DNA from: Kordia periserrulae
GTDB taxonomy: Bacteria > Bacteroidota > Bacteroidia > Flavobacteriales > Flavobacteriaceae
DNA: 64,000 nt
Direction of reading: 5' to 3'
Assembly: GCF_003054265.1 (NCBI RefSeq)
Contig: NZ_QBKT01000006.1
Coordinates: forward strand, 186,001 to 250,000
Position 1 is the stretch's first letter. Each line of letters opens with the position of its first letter. The notes below the pieces were generated by a model that was not told the DNA's origin, made no database searches, and saw only the letters and a list, made by a program, of their open reading frames with translations. Below, piece by piece: positions 7,721 to 18,349 of this stretch. A program made the translations under genes and the position numbers.

Positions 7721-8578
7721 TTAAAGTATATCGTTACACGTAAAAACTTCGTTGAGTCGCACTCCTTTTTCTGTGTGTTTTACAGTAATAATTTCGTTGT
7801 GCGCATCGTGTTCCATGAAGAGATAAAAATTCTGATCGGCTGCCATGTTTAGAAACTTTTCTTTTTCATCTAAAGTAAGCAGAGGTCTAGTATCATATCC
7901 CATGACAAATGGAAGCGGCAAATGGCCCGCCGTAGGCAATAAATCTGCCATAAAACAAATGGTTTTTCCTTGGTAGTGAATCATCGGAATCATTTGCTTT
8001 TCGGTATGACCGTTCGCAAAAAACACATCAAAACCGAGCGCTGAATTTTCCAAAATATCCACTTCAGGTTGTGCAATGAAGTTGAGGTGACCGCTTTCCT
8101 GCATCGGAATGATATTTTCTTTTAAGAAAGAAGCTTTTTCACGTCGGTTTGGAATGGTTGCCCATTGCCAATGGTTTTCATTACTCCAAAACCGAGCGTT
8201 TTTAAATGCAGGTTCGTATCCTGTTCGGTCTTTATTCCATTGAATGCTTCCACCACAGTGGTCAAAATGCAAATGCGTCATAAACACATCGGTAATATCA
8301 TCTTTATGAAAACCGTATTTTTTAAGCGATTTTTCAATAGAATGGTCGCCCCAAAGATGATAATAACCGTAAAACTTATCACTTTGCTTGTTTCCCATGC
8401 CCGTATCAATCAAAATTAGCCGATTGCCATCTTCAATCAACAAACAACGCGCTGCAATATCAATCATGTTATATGCGTCTGCAGGATTGGTACGTTGCCA
8501 TAACGATTTTGGAACTACGCCAAACATAGCGCCGCCGTCTAATTTAAAGTTTCCAGCTTCAATGGGATAGAGCTTCAT
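7721..8578 (-). CDS. MBL-fold metallo-hydrolase
   Basis: This 285-aa protein (from ATG 8578; an upstream in-frame TTG at 8602 would add eight residues but is less likely) carries the metal motif THLHFDHCG. Downstream are conserved ligands in FANGHTEKQM and FMADLLPTAGH and the late EHDAHNE. The arrangement resembles the lactonase-like metallo-beta-lactamase superfamily. It has no signal peptide, so it is cytoplasmic. The substrate cannot be told from sequence; acyl-homoserine-lactone hydrolysis is one possibility. It is the first gene of a run with two secreted peptidases. Confidence 0.87.
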   Translation of the reverse strand: MKLYPIEAGNFKLDGGAMFGVVPKSLWQRTNPADAYNMIDIAARCLLIEDGNRLILIDTGMGNKQSDKFYGYYHLWGDHSIEKSLKKYGFHKDDITDVFMTHLHFDHCGGSIQWNKDRTGYEPAFKNARFWSNENHWQWATIPNRREKASFLKENIIPMQESGHLNFIAQPEVDILENSALGFDVFFANGHTEKQMIPMIHYQGKTICFMADLLPTAGHLPLPFVMGYDTRPLLTLDEKEKFLNMAADQNFYLFMEHDAHNEIITVKHTEKGVRLNEVFTCNDIL

Positions 8579-8828
8579 ATATACGTTGGGTTTAGCTTGC
8601 AAATTAACAAAACCACGACAAAAATGCGTGTTTATTAAGGTTTTATTAAGAAAATGTGAAGCGAAATTTCAACTATTAAATCATCAAAGCGATTTTAAAG
8701 GTGTTTTTGCAACTATTTTTATGTTGAATCGATTACTTTTTTTCTTCCTTTTGCATTGTTTAACTTTAGATGCTATTTTATACTATTTTAATTGTTAAAT
8801 TTACGATTCATTTTCAAAAAAAGAATAC

Positions 8829-10679
8829 ATGCTCGAACTCGCGGGAATTATCATTTTAGGAATATTGGCACAATGGGTTGCGTGGAAGCTTAAAATTCCA
8901 GCAATTTTACCATTGATATTGATTGGTTTGTTAGTAGGACCCATAGCCGCAGAATTTTTATCAGAAGACGGTAACAAATGGATTGAGCCAATTTGGGATG
9001 AAGAAAAGAAAAAAGGGCTTTTTCCAGGAGAAAGTCTCTTCAATTTTGTATCCCTTGCCATTAGTATTATTCTGTTTGAAGGTGGATTAACCTTGAAACG
9101 TGCCGAAATTAAAAATGTAGGCCCTGTAATTACGAAACTAATTACGCTTGGTACGGCAGTCACTTTTTTTGGAGCAGGAATCGTAGCGCATTTTATTTTT
9201 AACTTGAGTTGGGAATTATCGTTTCTTTTTTCAGGATTGATTATTGTAACGGGACCAACGGTAATTACGCCCATTCTTCGAAATATTCCGCTTAAAAAAG
9301 ACATTTCAACCGTATTAAAGTGGGAAGGAATTTTAATTGACCCAATAGGAGCTTTAGTTGCCGTTTTGATGTTTGAATTTATTAGTGTTGGTGGCGATAG
9401 TGGTTTTACCAAAACCGCCTTAATCGAGTTTGGAAAAATCATCTTATTTGGAACAACATTTGGATTCACATTTGCGCACGCGTTGGCGTTTGCGGTGAAT
9501 AAAAAATTGATTCCACACTATTTGTTGAATGTAGTTTCCTTATCAACCGTATTATTAGTGTTTGTAGAATCGGAAATCTTTGCGCACGAATCAGGTTTAT
9601 TAGCAGTTGTGGTGATGGGAATGGTGTTGGCAAACGGAAAACTAGAAAATATTAAAGAACTCTTATACTTTAAAGAATCGCTCAGTGTCTTGCTAATTTC
9701 TATCTTGTTTATTTTGCTTGCCGCGAATATTAACAAGGATGATTTGATGTTGTTGTACAACTGGCAAACCGCCATTTTGTTTGCGTTGGTCGTTTTTGTC
9801 ATTCGTCCGTTAGGTGTTTTTCTTAGCACAATGAATTCAAAATTAAAAACCAACGAAAAGCTATTTATCAGTTGGGTAGGACCGCGTGGAATTGTAGCTG
9901 CGGGAATTGCTTCGTTATTTGGAAGTAAATTGGCAAAACAAGGCGTAGAAGGTGCCGAATACATTACGCCACTAGTATTTATGATTGTACTCGGAACGGT
10001 ATTATTAAACGCAACCACAGCGCGTTTGTTTGCGAAAATGGTGGGCGTTTTTCTAACAAAGTCAGAAGGAATATTGATTGTAGGTGCTTCTAAAGTATCT
10101 CGCTTGTTAGGACATTATCTAAAAAATAACGGACGACATGTGGTGTTGATTGATAGCAACCAAAGTAATATTAAAAAAGCGCAAGAACTTGGCTTAGAAG
10201 CGATTAGTACAGATATTTATTCCAACACCTTAACCGATAATATTGAATTGAACGATGTTGGATATTTAATTGCGCTTACTGGAAACTCTGGAATTAACAA
10301 GTACGCTATAGACAAATTTGGTGCTGAATTTGGAGAAAATGGTTCGTTCCGATTGGTAACCAAAGAAGAAATGCTCGACGAAAATAACAATCCTGTAGAA
10401 GGCCTTTTTTCTAGTACCGACGATTACAATTCATTAACCGAAGTAACTCGAAAATATCCTTCTATTCAAGAAATTGACATCAACGATGCGGCACATTACA
10501 ACAGCTTAATTGAGCAAACCAACCTCGAAAAGTACACGATTCCATTATTCATCAAAAAAGAAGATGGCGAATTGGATATCATTTCCTTAAAAGATACCAA
10601 ACTAGAGGAAGTTGGGAAAAACTGGAAACTTGTCTACTTAGGAAAACCCTTTGATGTTGAGGTGACGGAAACGAATTAA
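8829..10679 (+). CDS. CPA-family cation:proton antiporter with C-terminal RCK/TrkA-N domain
   Basis: This 616-aa protein has about 12 hydrophobic segments in residues 1-405. They include the transport-core signature FEGGLTLKRAEI and a GPTVITPIL / DPIGALVAV pair typical of Na+(K+)/H+ antiporters. A Rossmann-like RCK/TrkA-N domain follows from about residue 413 (GILIVGASKVSRLLGHYL), which usually senses NAD(H) or ions. It probably exports Na+ or K+ in exchange for H+ at the inner membrane, a useful activity for a marine organism. It stands alone, divergent from the MBL gene and ended by a strong shared terminator. Confidence 0.92.
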   Translation: MLELAGIIILGILAQWVAWKLKIPAILPLILIGLLVGPIAAEFLSEDGNKWIEPIWDEEKKKGLFPGESLFNFVSLAISIILFEGGLTLKRAEIKNVGPVITKLITLGTAVTFFGAGIVAHFIFNLSWELSFLFSGLIIVTGPTVITPILRNIPLKKDISTVLKWEGILIDPIGALVAVLMFEFISVGGDSGFTKTALIEFGKIILFGTTFGFTFAHALAFAVNKKLIPHYLLNVVSLSTVLLVFVESEIFAHESGLLAVVVMGMVLANGKLENIKELLYFKESLSVLLISILFILLAANINKDDLMLLYNWQTAILFALVVFVIRPLGVFLSTMNSKLKTNEKLFISWVGPRGIVAAGIASLFGSKLAKQGVEGAEYITPLVFMIVLGTVLLNATTARLFAKMVGVFLTKSEGILIVGASKVSRLLGHYLKNNGRHVVLIDSNQSNIKKAQELGLEAISTDIYSNTLTDNIELNDVGYLIALTGNSGINKYAIDKFGAEFGENGSFRLVTKEEMLDENNNPVEGLFSSTDDYNSLTEVTRKYPSIQEIDINDAAHYNSLIEQTNLEKYTIPLFIKKEDGELDIISLKDTKLEEVGKNWKLVYLGKPFDVEVTETN

Positions 10680-10742
10680 TGGAGATCTTTAGAACGTTTC
10701 ACTTTTTAGAGACGCTTGCTTTAGATTTTTAGACTTTTTTAG

Positions 10743-10781
10743 AAACAGCTAGCGCGAGTTTAAAAATCGCGCTAGCTGTTT
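10743..10781. terminator. Bidirectional intrinsic terminator
   Basis: A perfect 15-bp stem (10743-10757 with 10767-10781, core ACAGCTAGCGCGA) has a 9-nt loop and a T-run. It separates the convergent antiporter and lepA genes. Confidence 0.92.
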
Positions 10782-10818
10782 TAATCTTAATTCTAGACTC
10801 TAAAAATCTTGAATCTAT

Positions 10819-12615
10819 TTAATCATTTAGTTTCAACACTGCCATAAATGCTTGTTGTGGAATTTCTACGTTTCCTACTTGACGCATGCGTTTTTTACCT
10901 TTTTTCTGCTTTTCTAGCAGTTTACGCTTACGCGAGATATCTCCACCGTAACATTTTGCGGTTACGTCTTTACGAAGTGCTTTAATGGTTTCACGCGAAA
11001 TAATCTTAGCACCAATCGCAGCTTGAATTGGAATATCAAATTGCTGTCTTGGAATTAATTCTTTGAGCTTTTCACACATCTTTTTTCCGATGTTATATGC
11101 ATTGTCAAAGTGAATCAAGGCAGAAAGCGCATCTACCGGTTGTGCATTCAATAAAATATCAACACGAACCAATTTTGAAGCGCGCATTCCTATTGGCGAA
11201 TAGTCAAACGACGCATAGCCTTTGGAAACCGTTTTTAATCGATCATAAAAGTCAAAAACAATTTCTGCCAATGGCATGTCAAACGACAATTCTACACGTT
11301 CTGTTGTCAAATACGTTTGATTGGTAATTTGACCACGTTTTTCAATACACAACGACATTACGTTTCCAACAAAGTCAGCTTTGGTAATGATGGTTGCTTT
11401 GATATACGGTTCTTCTACACGATCCAATCCTGAAGGATCAGGCAAATCAGAAGGATTATTTACAATGATAATTTCGTCAGGATTTTTCTTCGTGAATGCA
11501 TGATACGATACGTTTGGAACCGTAGTAATCACGGTCATGTTGAATTCGCGCTCCAAACGTTCTTGGATGATTTCCATGTGCAACATTCCCAAAAATCCAC
11601 AACGGAAACCAAAGCCCAATGCAGCAGAACTTTCAGGTGTAAATACTAGCGAAGCATCATTCAGTTGCAGTTTTTCCATCGAATTACGCAATTCTTCATA
11701 ATCTTCGGTATCTACTGGATAAATTCCTGCAAAAACCATTGGTTTTACGTCTTCAAAACCTTCAATCGCGTTTTTGGTTGGATTTTTGGCGTCTGTAATC
11801 GTATCACCTACTTTTACCTCGCGCGCATCTTTAATTCCTGTGATTAAATACCCAACATCGCCCGTTTTGATTTCTTTCTTTACAACTTGATTTAGCTTCA
11901 AGGTTCCTACTTCATCTGCATAATATTTTTTTCCAGTAGCGACAAACTTAATCTCTTGTCCTTTTTTAATAGCACCATTGATTACTCTAAAATAGGTTTC
12001 TACACCTCGGAATGGATTGTACACAGAGTCAAAAATTAAGGCTTGTAAAGGCTCGTCTGGACTTCCTTTTGGCGCAGGAATACGCTCAATAACAGCTGCT
12101 AAAATATTATCGACACCAAAACCAGTTTTTCCACTTGCGTGAATGACTTCTTCGGGATCGCAACCTAACAAATCAACAATATCATCGGTTACTTCTTCAG
12201 GATTGGCACTTGGTAAATCTACCTTATTTAAGACTGGAATAATTTCCAAATCGTTTTCGAGTGCCAAATATAAGTTTGAAATGGTTTGTGCTTGAATGCT
12301 TTGTGCGGCATCAACAATCAATAATGCACCTTCGCAGGCAGCAATGGATCGCGATACTTCATACGAGAAATCTACGTGTCCAGGAGTATCAATCAAGTTT
12401 AAAATATATTCTTGTCCTTCATACGTATATTCCATTTGAATAGCATGTGATTTAATCGTGATACCACGCTCACGTTCTAAGTCCATACTATCTAGTAATT
12501 GATCTTGTTTTTCGCGTTCTGTAACCGTGTTTGTAAAATCTAACAAACGGTCAGCCAACGTACTCTTTCCATGATCAATATGTGCAATAATGCAAAAGTT
12601 TCTAATGTGCTTCAT
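10819..12615 (-). CDS. lepA: Translation elongation factor 4 (LepA)
   Basis: This 598-aa GTPase is full length for LepA. The G motifs are AHIDHGKST (P-loop), [11 protein letters not shown] (G3) and NKVDLPSA (G4). The EF-G-like domains II and V follow, and then the LepA-specific C-terminal domain ([20 protein letters not shown]). EF4 back-translocates or remodels stalled ribosomes under ionic or other stress. It is a single-gene unit on this strand. A TATATTTG box (12645-12638, minus strand) lies just upstream. Confidence 0.98.
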   Translation of the reverse strand: MKHIRNFCIIAHIDHGKSTLADRLLDFTNTVTEREKQDQLLDSMDLERERGITIKSHAIQMEYTYEGQEYILNLIDTPGHVDFSYEVSRSIAACEGALLIVDAAQSIQAQTISNLYLALENDLEIIPVLNKVDLPSANPEEVTDDIVDLLGCDPEEVIHASGKTGFGVDNILAAVIERIPAPKGSPDEPLQALIFDSVYNPFRGVETYFRVINGAIKKGQEIKFVATGKKYYADEVGTLKLNQVVKKEIKTGDVGYLITGIKDAREVKVGDTITDAKNPTKNAIEGFEDVKPMVFAGIYPVDTEDYEELRNSMEKLQLNDASLVFTPESSAALGFGFRCGFLGMLHMEIIQERLEREFNMTVITTVPNVSYHAFTKKNPDEIIIVNNPSDLPDPSGLDRVEEPYIKATIITKADFVGNVMSLCIEKRGQITNQTYLTTERVELSFDMPLAEIVFDFYDRLKTVSKGYASFDYSPIGMRASKLVRVDILLNAQPVDALSALIHFDNAYNIGKKMCEKLKELIPRQQFDIPIQAAIGAKIISRETIKALRKDVTAKCYGGDISRKRKLLEKQKKGKKRMRQVGNVEIPQQAFMAVLKLND

Positions 12616-12740
12616 GTAGTTTATCGCTAATATTTTGCAAATATAGTTCTTTTAGCTACCAAAAACACACGTTTGCAAGAGAGAAGCAAAGATTTTTTAA
12701 TTAAAGATGTAGCTTTTTTTCTACGTTCAATAAAATTGAA

Positions 12741-12748
12741 TATATTTG
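12741..12748 (+). promoter_or_regulatory. Predicted -7 box (TATATTTG) of the outer-membrane barrel gene
   Basis: TATATTTG lies 23 bp before the ATG at 12772. A clear -33 TTG is not seen. Its position supports the ATG at 12772 rather than an upstream in-frame start at 12673. Confidence 0.5.
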
Positions 12749-12771
12749 CCCTCTATAACCAAACCAACGCC

Positions 12772-15177
12772 ATGAACTTAAAAATCACAAGTTTATTTGT
12801 GTTTTTTACTTTTTTAACCGCTGTAGGACAAGAAACGTATCAAGTCACAGGAAAATTGATTGCTTCTGATTCAGAAAAGGCCATCTCTTTTGCCAATGCG
12901 GTATTACTTCGAGAAGGTGTTGTGGTCAAAGGAAGTTCGTCCGAGTCTTCAGGAATGTTTTTAATAGAAAATATTTCATCAGGAAATTATGAACTCAATA
13001 TTAGCTTTTTAGGTTATAAAACGTACACAAAAAGTATGGAAGTCCAGAGCGATTTGAATTTGGGAACCATCATTCTTCAAAAAGATACAGAAGCTTTAGA
13101 CGATGTTACGATTACGAACAAAAAACCGTCATTACAACGTGAAATTGACCGTTTGGTGTTCAACATTCAAGGAACGTCACTTACCGAAGAAAATACTTGG
13201 GAAGTATTGCGCAGAACGCCAGGTGTGATTGTTATCAACAATACATTGTCTATTAAAAATAGTACGCCGATTGTTTATATCAACGATAGAAAAGTACACC
13301 TCTCCAATAGTGAAATTTATCAATTGTTAGAAGGAACGCCCGCAGAAACGGTAAAATCGGTTGAGGTCATTACTAATCCGCCAGCGCGCTACGATGCACA
13401 AGGAAGTACCATTTTGAATATTGTAATGGAAAAAAACTTAATTGTTGGCTATCACGGAAGTGTGTATGGAAACTTTACACAAGGCGTTTTTCCACGATAT
13501 AATGCAGGAATCAACCAGTTTTACAAGCGCGGAAAGTTTAATATTTTCGGAAATTACAATTACACAGACAATAAGATAAATAGAGATAATGATGAGGTGA
13601 TTAATTATTTGGATGATACGACTACAACGTCTGTGTGGAATTCACTGATTAATCGCAATACGTGGTCCAATCAGCATAATGTGAATTTGAATATTGATTA
13701 CGAATTTGACGAAAAAAATTCGCTGAGTTTTTCTGGAAACTTGCTCTATTTACCACATTGGAAACGGAACACGTTTACAAATGCTGTGGTAGACGATCAA
13801 ACAGTTGCGGACAATGATTTTTCATTATTGGCAATTAATAAATTCAACCAAGACAAGCACAATTTAGGGTTGAATGTAGATTATGTGCACAATTTTGAAA
13901 AACCAGGCGAAAAACTCTCAGCGAATATTCACTATACGGATTATGATAAAGAAGATGATCAGTTTGTTACTACAGATTACGCAGTTGTTTCAAGTCCTGA
14001 CTTTTCTACAGCGTTTACGACACATGCCAATCAACGCACCAATATTTTGAGCGGACAAGTCGATTACGAATTGCCCATCAGTGAAACGTCAAATTTTGAA
14101 GCAGGCGCAAAGGTTGCCAATATTGATACCAAAAGCGATTTGTTGCAATTCAATATTGAAAATGGAGTTTCGGTGTTGGATGTAAATAATTCTGATGTGT
14201 TTGATTACGATGAGGCTATTTACGCGGCGTATATCAGTTATGCTAAAAGCTGGGAAGATTGGAGTTTGAAAATTGGCTTTAGAGGTGAACAAACGGAAAT
14301 TAAAGGCGTTTCTGGAAGCACGAATCAAACCAATACACAAAACTACTTTGAGTTGTTTCCGAGTGCGTATCTGAGTCATAAAGCCTCAGAAAAAGTCAAT
14401 ATTTATGCAGATTTCAGCAGAAGAATTCAGCGACCAAGTTTTGACGATTTGAATCCGTTTCGCTATAATTTTACCGACTTTTCATTTGTAACGGGAAATC
14501 CGCGTTTACAACCTGCCATTACCAATCGATATAAAGTTGGTGTGGAAATTGATGATACGTTTTTTATTGAAGCGTATTACACCTACAATAAAGCAGCTAT
14601 TTTTGAACTCACCTTGCAAGACAATCAAAATGATGTGATACAATATATTGCTTCAAACATTGAAAAAAGTGTCGACTATGGGCTAGATTTTGTCACGTAT
14701 TTTCCTGTAACCGACACGTGGGATGTGTCTTTTGTGTCGTCTGTATTCAATATGAGTGATACATTTACCTTAGGAGATAATGTGCAAACAACGCAAAGCA
14801 AATGGTCGTTGTACACTACTTTAGACAATAATTTTACCTTTTTAAAAGACCAAAGTTTAACGGCGAACCTTTCTCTACTTTACATTTCGAGTAATATTCA
14901 AGGACTTTCTGAAGTATCAGATAGAAACTTTGTGAGTTTATCGTTACGAAAGACGTTGTGGCATAAAAAAGCAACCATTTCCTTAACGTTGAATGATATC
15001 TTAAACGGACAAGAATTCACAAAAACGACACGTTTTGTCAATCAAAATAGTCGTTACTTTACCAATTACGATACGCAAACCATTCGTGTTGGATTTCGAT
15101 ATAACTTCGGAAATACGCGATTACAAACCAATCAACGTACCAAATCTTCTGCAGAGCAAGAGCGTTTGAAGGAGTAA
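12772..15177 (+). CDS. Outer membrane beta-barrel family protein (TonB-receptor-like)
   Basis: From ATG 12772 the product is 801 aa with a Sec signal peptide (MNLKITSLFVFFTFLTAVGQ). A carboxypeptidase-regulatory-like beta-sandwich follows (about 23-105, GKLIASDSEKAISFANAVLL), then a plug-like segment (about 115-215, TPGVIVINN..VEVITNPPARYDAQGS). The rest is a long beta-strand-rich barrel of the OMP_b-brl_3 type that ends in an aromatic-rich region (VGFRYNFGNTRLQ) and a short hydrophilic tail. It sits in the outer membrane. The substrate is unknown, and no SusD partner is adjacent, which argues against a classical polysaccharide-uptake pair. Confidence 0.88.
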   Translation: MNLKITSLFVFFTFLTAVGQETYQVTGKLIASDSEKAISFANAVLLREGVVVKGSSSESSGMFLIENISSGNYELNISFLGYKTYTKSMEVQSDLNLGTIILQKDTEALDDVTITNKKPSLQREIDRLVFNIQGTSLTEENTWEVLRRTPGVIVINNTLSIKNSTPIVYINDRKVHLSNSEIYQLLEGTPAETVKSVEVITNPPARYDAQGSTILNIVMEKNLIVGYHGSVYGNFTQGVFPRYNAGINQFYKRGKFNIFGNYNYTDNKINRDNDEVINYLDDTTTTSVWNSLINRNTWSNQHNVNLNIDYEFDEKNSLSFSGNLLYLPHWKRNTFTNAVVDDQTVADNDFSLLAINKFNQDKHNLGLNVDYVHNFEKPGEKLSANIHYTDYDKEDDQFVTTDYAVVSSPDFSTAFTTHANQRTNILSGQVDYELPISETSNFEAGAKVANIDTKSDLLQFNIENGVSVLDVNNSDVFDYDEAIYAAYISYAKSWEDWSLKIGFRGEQTEIKGVSGSTNQTNTQNYFELFPSAYLSHKASEKVNIYADFSRRIQRPSFDDLNPFRYNFTDFSFVTGNPRLQPAITNRYKVGVEIDDTFFIEAYYTYNKAAIFELTLQDNQNDVIQYIASNIEKSVDYGLDFVTYFPVTDTWDVSFVSSVFNMSDTFTLGDNVQTTQSKWSLYTTLDNNFTFLKDQSLTANLSLLYISSNIQGLSEVSDRNFVSLSLRKTLWHKKATISLTLNDILNGQEFTKTTRFVNQNSRYFTNYDTQTIRVGFRYNFGNTRLQTNQRTKSSAEQERLKE

Positions 15178-15275
15178 GTGAACCTCTCTTAAACAGCTTA
15201 CAATCTACCTTTTAGATACTTTAGTACTTTAAATTTTTCCTGTATCTTTGCCGAATCTTTATAGCATAACAAATT

Positions 15276-16268
15276 GTGGTAAAAATAGGAGACATAGAAT
15301 TGCCAGACTTTCCTTTGTTGCTGGCGCCGATGGAAGATGTAAGTGATCCGCCTTTTCGTGCCTTGTGCAAGGAACAAGGTGCTGATGTAGTGTATACGGA
15401 ATTTATTTCTTCGGAAGGATTGATTCGCGATGCTGCCAAAAGTACAATGAAGCTTGATATCTACGAAAAAGAACGCCCTGTAGGAATTCAAATATTTGGT
15501 GCAAACCTAGATTCGATGTTGAAATCGGTGGAGATTGTGGAAAAATCAGGTCCTGATATTATAGACATCAACTTTGGTTGCCCTGTAAAAAAAGTAGTAA
15601 GCAAAGGAGCAGGCGCAGGAATTCTAAAAGACATCGATTTGATGGTTTCCTTAACTGAAGCCATGGTAAAGCACACCAAATTACCCATAACCGTGAAAAC
15701 GCGTTTGGGTTGGGATCACGATTCTATCAAAATTGTAGAAGTTGCCGAACGCTTGCAAGATGTTGGTTGCGCTTCTATTGCCATTCACGGTCGTACACGT
15801 GCGCAAATGTATAAAGGTGAAGCCGATTGGCGCCCGATTGCTGAGGTAAAAAACAATCCACGCATGCACATTCCAGTATTTGGAAATGGCGATGTGGATT
15901 CTCCAGAAAAAGCCATGTTAATGCGTGATGAATTTGGCTTGGATGGCGCTATGATTGGTCGTGCAAGTATTGGTTATCCGTGGTTTTTTAGAGAAGTAAA
16001 GCATTACTTTGAAACCGGAACACATAGGGCAAAACCAACGATGGAAGAACGCATAGAAGCCGCACGGCGTCATTTACAAATGTCTGTCGATTGGAAAGGA
16101 GAGCGTTTAGGTGTTTTTGAAACGCGTCGTCATTATGCCAATTATTTCAGAGGAATTCCACACTTTAAAGAATACCGTCAACGTTTAGTGACTACAGACG
16201 ATTCTGCCGGTGTTTTCCAAGTATTGGATGAAGTTTATGAAAAGTTTGGCGATTATCAATTCGTGTAA
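15276..16268 (+). CDS. dusB: tRNA-dihydrouridine synthase (DusB-like)
   Basis: This 330-aa flavoprotein reduces uridines in the D-loop of tRNA. Diagnostic segments are LAPMEDVSDPPFR, the catalytic Cys in DINFGCPVKKV, KTRLGWDHDS, IHGRTRAQMYKG and GNGDV..GLDGAMIGRAS. It starts with GTG at 15276. A TATCTTTG box at 15243-15250 ends 25 bp before it, so no earlier start is plausible. It is separated from the barrel gene by 98 bp, so it is probably independently transcribed. Confidence 0.95.
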   Translation: MVKIGDIELPDFPLLLAPMEDVSDPPFRALCKEQGADVVYTEFISSEGLIRDAAKSTMKLDIYEKERPVGIQIFGANLDSMLKSVEIVEKSGPDIIDINFGCPVKKVVSKGAGAGILKDIDLMVSLTEAMVKHTKLPITVKTRLGWDHDSIKIVEVAERLQDVGCASIAIHGRTRAQMYKGEADWRPIAEVKNNPRMHIPVFGNGDVDSPEKAMLMRDEFGLDGAMIGRASIGYPWFFREVKHYFETGTHRAKPTMEERIEAARRHLQMSVDWKGERLGVFETRRHYANYFRGIPHFKEYRQRLVTTDDSAGVFQVLDEVYEKFGDYQFV

Positions 16269-16573
16269 GTCTCTAAGCTTTCTTACTTGCTGAATTCTTC
16301 AACGTAAAGAACGAAGTCTTACTTAACCCATACCGTCACTTCGAGTGAATTTGTGCAACAAATTTGTATCGAGAAGTACTATGAATCGAACTGTATCTTA
16401 GTACTTCTCGATACAGTTTTCTGTCGAAAACCATTCGAAGTGACGTAAAATAAACCAATCTGGAAAAGGAAAAAGTAAAGCGTGTCTAATCAATCTAAAA
16501 ATCTAACAAAGCTTAAAACAAAAACCTTGAATCATTGAATTTTTAAATCATTGAATTGAGCGTAGCGAAAAAT
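16269..16573. repeat. Convergent gap with a palindromic intergenic repeat and TCTAA-rich text
   Basis: There is no gene here. At 16334-16445 a long imperfect inverted repeat starts CGTCACTTCGAGTG and ends CATTCGAAGTGACG, with inner arms TATCGAGAAGTACT and AGTACTTCTCGATA. Related units occur at 63351-63510. After it (about 16470-16573) comes TCTAA-rich text (GCGTGTCTAAT, AATCTAAAAATCTAA, GAGCGTAGCGAAAAATCTAA) of the type also seen in other convergent gaps. Confidence 0.75.
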
Positions 16574-17785
16574 CTAAGAATTCGCAATAAACCCTTTTGT
16601 GATCCTTCTACTTGCCAAATAGGAAGCTAGAATGCCTAAAATGGTAATCGTTAAAAATACGGTAACGCAATTCATGAACTTGAACTCCACAGGATATGGC
16701 AAACTCGCCGTGATGTATATTAACTTGAATTTTATCTGCAAAAATACAGCAATCACGCCAAGTGTAATACCTAACAATCCACCCAACGTAGTAATAATTA
16801 TACCTTGAAAAAAGAAAATACGTTTTATCTGTTTAATGGTGGTTCCCATGCTAAACAACGTTTTTAAATTGCCGCGCTTGTCTAAAATCATCATGACAAT
16901 GGCTCCGACCACATTAAACAATGCAAGAATGAGTACTAAGGTGAAAATTAAGTAAATAGCGATGTTTTCGGTGTTCAACATTTTGTAAAGCGCATCGTTC
17001 AATTCAATACGACTTTTGGTAATCACTTCGTTGTTAAAAACCGTCGCAATTTTTTCTCGTACCACAGCTTCATCTGCTTCAGGAAGAATATCAAATTCAA
17101 TATGCGTGACTTGGTCTATGTCTAATTCGAGTAATTCTTGCGCCAATTCCAAATTGGTAAATACAAACTGATCGTCCAAATCTTCATTGATGCGATAAAT
17201 ACCCGAAGTCAACACATTTACCTGCTCATACGGCGCCTTGGAGCTGCTTGTGATACTATTGGTACCAGGCTTCGGGACAATAATTTCCAGCAACCCTGTA
17301 TAATCATTCGCGATAACGCCTAAAAGATTTGAAATTCCAATGCCAATCACCGCATCTTGATACTGATTCGGGTCTACCCATTTTCCAACATACATGATGC
17401 TGTCAACCGCATTTACACTTTTAAAATTGGCATCAACACCTTTTATCTTGGCGATGTGATGTTTGTTTTTAAAACTCAACACCACACGCTCTTCCACAAT
17501 TTTTGAAAACGATACAATTTCTGGAATTTCTTCTAGTTCTTTTAGTTGCGCTGCGTTGACGCGAAAGGTTTTTCCCGTAGCGGCTTCAATCTTAATATCA
17601 GGATCAAAATCGTTGCTAAACGACAAACTAAAGGTTTTCAATCCTGCAAATCCAGAAAGGACAATGAACAAAGCCAACGCACCAATCACCACTACGACAC
17701 TCGTAACAATGTTGATAATATTAATAGCGTTTTGCGAACTTTTAGACAGCAAATACCGCTTGGCTATGTACAATGGAAATTTCAA
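16574..17785 (-). CDS. FtsX-like ABC transporter permease (LolC/LolE type)
   Basis: This 403-aa protein has an N-terminal membrane segment (about 21-43) and a large periplasmic region (about 45-265). Three C-terminal membrane segments (about 270-300, 318-345 and 370-392) form the FtsX fold. The start (KFPLYIAKRYLLSKSSQNAINIIN) is typical of lipoprotein-releasing permeases, which pass lipoproteins from the inner membrane to a carrier. Its LolD-like ATPase is not adjacent. It begins with TTG (17785-17783) immediately after the rbfA stop TAG, with no spacer, so translation is probably coupled. Confidence 0.88.
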   Translation of the reverse strand: MKFPLYIAKRYLLSKSSQNAINIINIVTSVVVVIGALALFIVLSGFAGLKTFSLSFSNDFDPDIKIEAATGKTFRVNAAQLKELEEIPEIVSFSKIVEERVVLSFKNKHHIAKIKGVDANFKSVNAVDSIMYVGKWVDPNQYQDAVIGIGISNLLGVIANDYTGLLEIIVPKPGTNSITSSSKAPYEQVNVLTSGIYRINEDLDDQFVFTNLELAQELLELDIDQVTHIEFDILPEADEAVVREKIATVFNNEVITKSRIELNDALYKMLNTENIAIYLIFTLVLILALFNVVGAIVMMILDKRGNLKTLFSMGTTIKQIKRIFFFQGIIITTLGGLLGITLGVIAVFLQIKFKLIYITASLPYPVEFKFMNCVTVFLTITILGILASYLASRRITKGFIANS

Positions 17786-18187
17786 CTACGATTTCTTTCT
17801 TTTGTCTAGTAAATCAGGGTCTTCAATAGGGTTTTCTTTGCCTTCTAATGACTTTTCAATGTTTTCAATGTATTCCAAAGAATCGTCTACAAAGAAAATT
17901 AAATTCGGCACTTTTCGAAGTTGATGACGCACGCGTTGTGCCAAATCGTGCTTAATTAATGGTGCGTTTGATTTAATTCCTTCCAATAATTCTTTCGATT
18001 TATCATGTGGAAAAATGCTCAAATATACTTTAGCAACTGAAAGGTCAACGGTTACATTTACTTTTGTCACTGAAATAATCACGTTCGTCAATCCGCCACT
18101 TCTTGCTGCACCTTGTAGAATGTCTACCAAATCTTTTTGGAGCACTCCTGCTATTTTTTTCTGTCTATTACTTTCTATATCACTCAT
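17786..18187 (-). CDS. rbfA: Ribosome-binding factor A
   Basis: The product is 133 aa from ATG 18187 (MSDIESNRQKKIAGVLQKDL). An upstream in-frame extension to 18229 adds a hydrophobic stretch not expected in RbfA. The KH-like fold motifs TNVIISVTKVNVTVDLSVAKVY and LRKVPNLIFFVDDSLEYIE match the family. It assists late 30S and 16S rRNA 5'-end maturation, especially in the cold. It is first in a two-gene unit with the LolC/E-like permease. Confidence 0.95.
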   Translation of the reverse strand: MSDIESNRQKKIAGVLQKDLVDILQGAARSGGLTNVIISVTKVNVTVDLSVAKVYLSIFPHDKSKELLEGIKSNAPLIKHDLAQRVRHQLRKVPNLIFFVDDSLEYIENIEKSLEGKENPIEDPDLLDKRKKS

Positions 18188-18349
18188 AATTTGCAAAAAT
18201 ATAATAATAACGCCACAAAACGTTGACATTGCTGTGGAATTGCAATAACTTTACGTAATAATTGAGATTAAAACACTAGAAAGTACTCTTTAAAACAATT
18301 TTCTAGCTTTCAACACAATAGAATTGACAATCAAATTAAGAAAAAAATC

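Noticed and set aside
8801-9469. 222-codon minus-strand open frame opposite the antiporter start
   Set aside because: Complement of conserved membrane-helix codons in the antiporter; no start context or family signal.
12673-12771. Longer N-terminus for the outer-membrane barrel protein
   Set aside because: A TATATTTG promoter box lies inside this stretch and the signal peptide begins at the ATG 12772.
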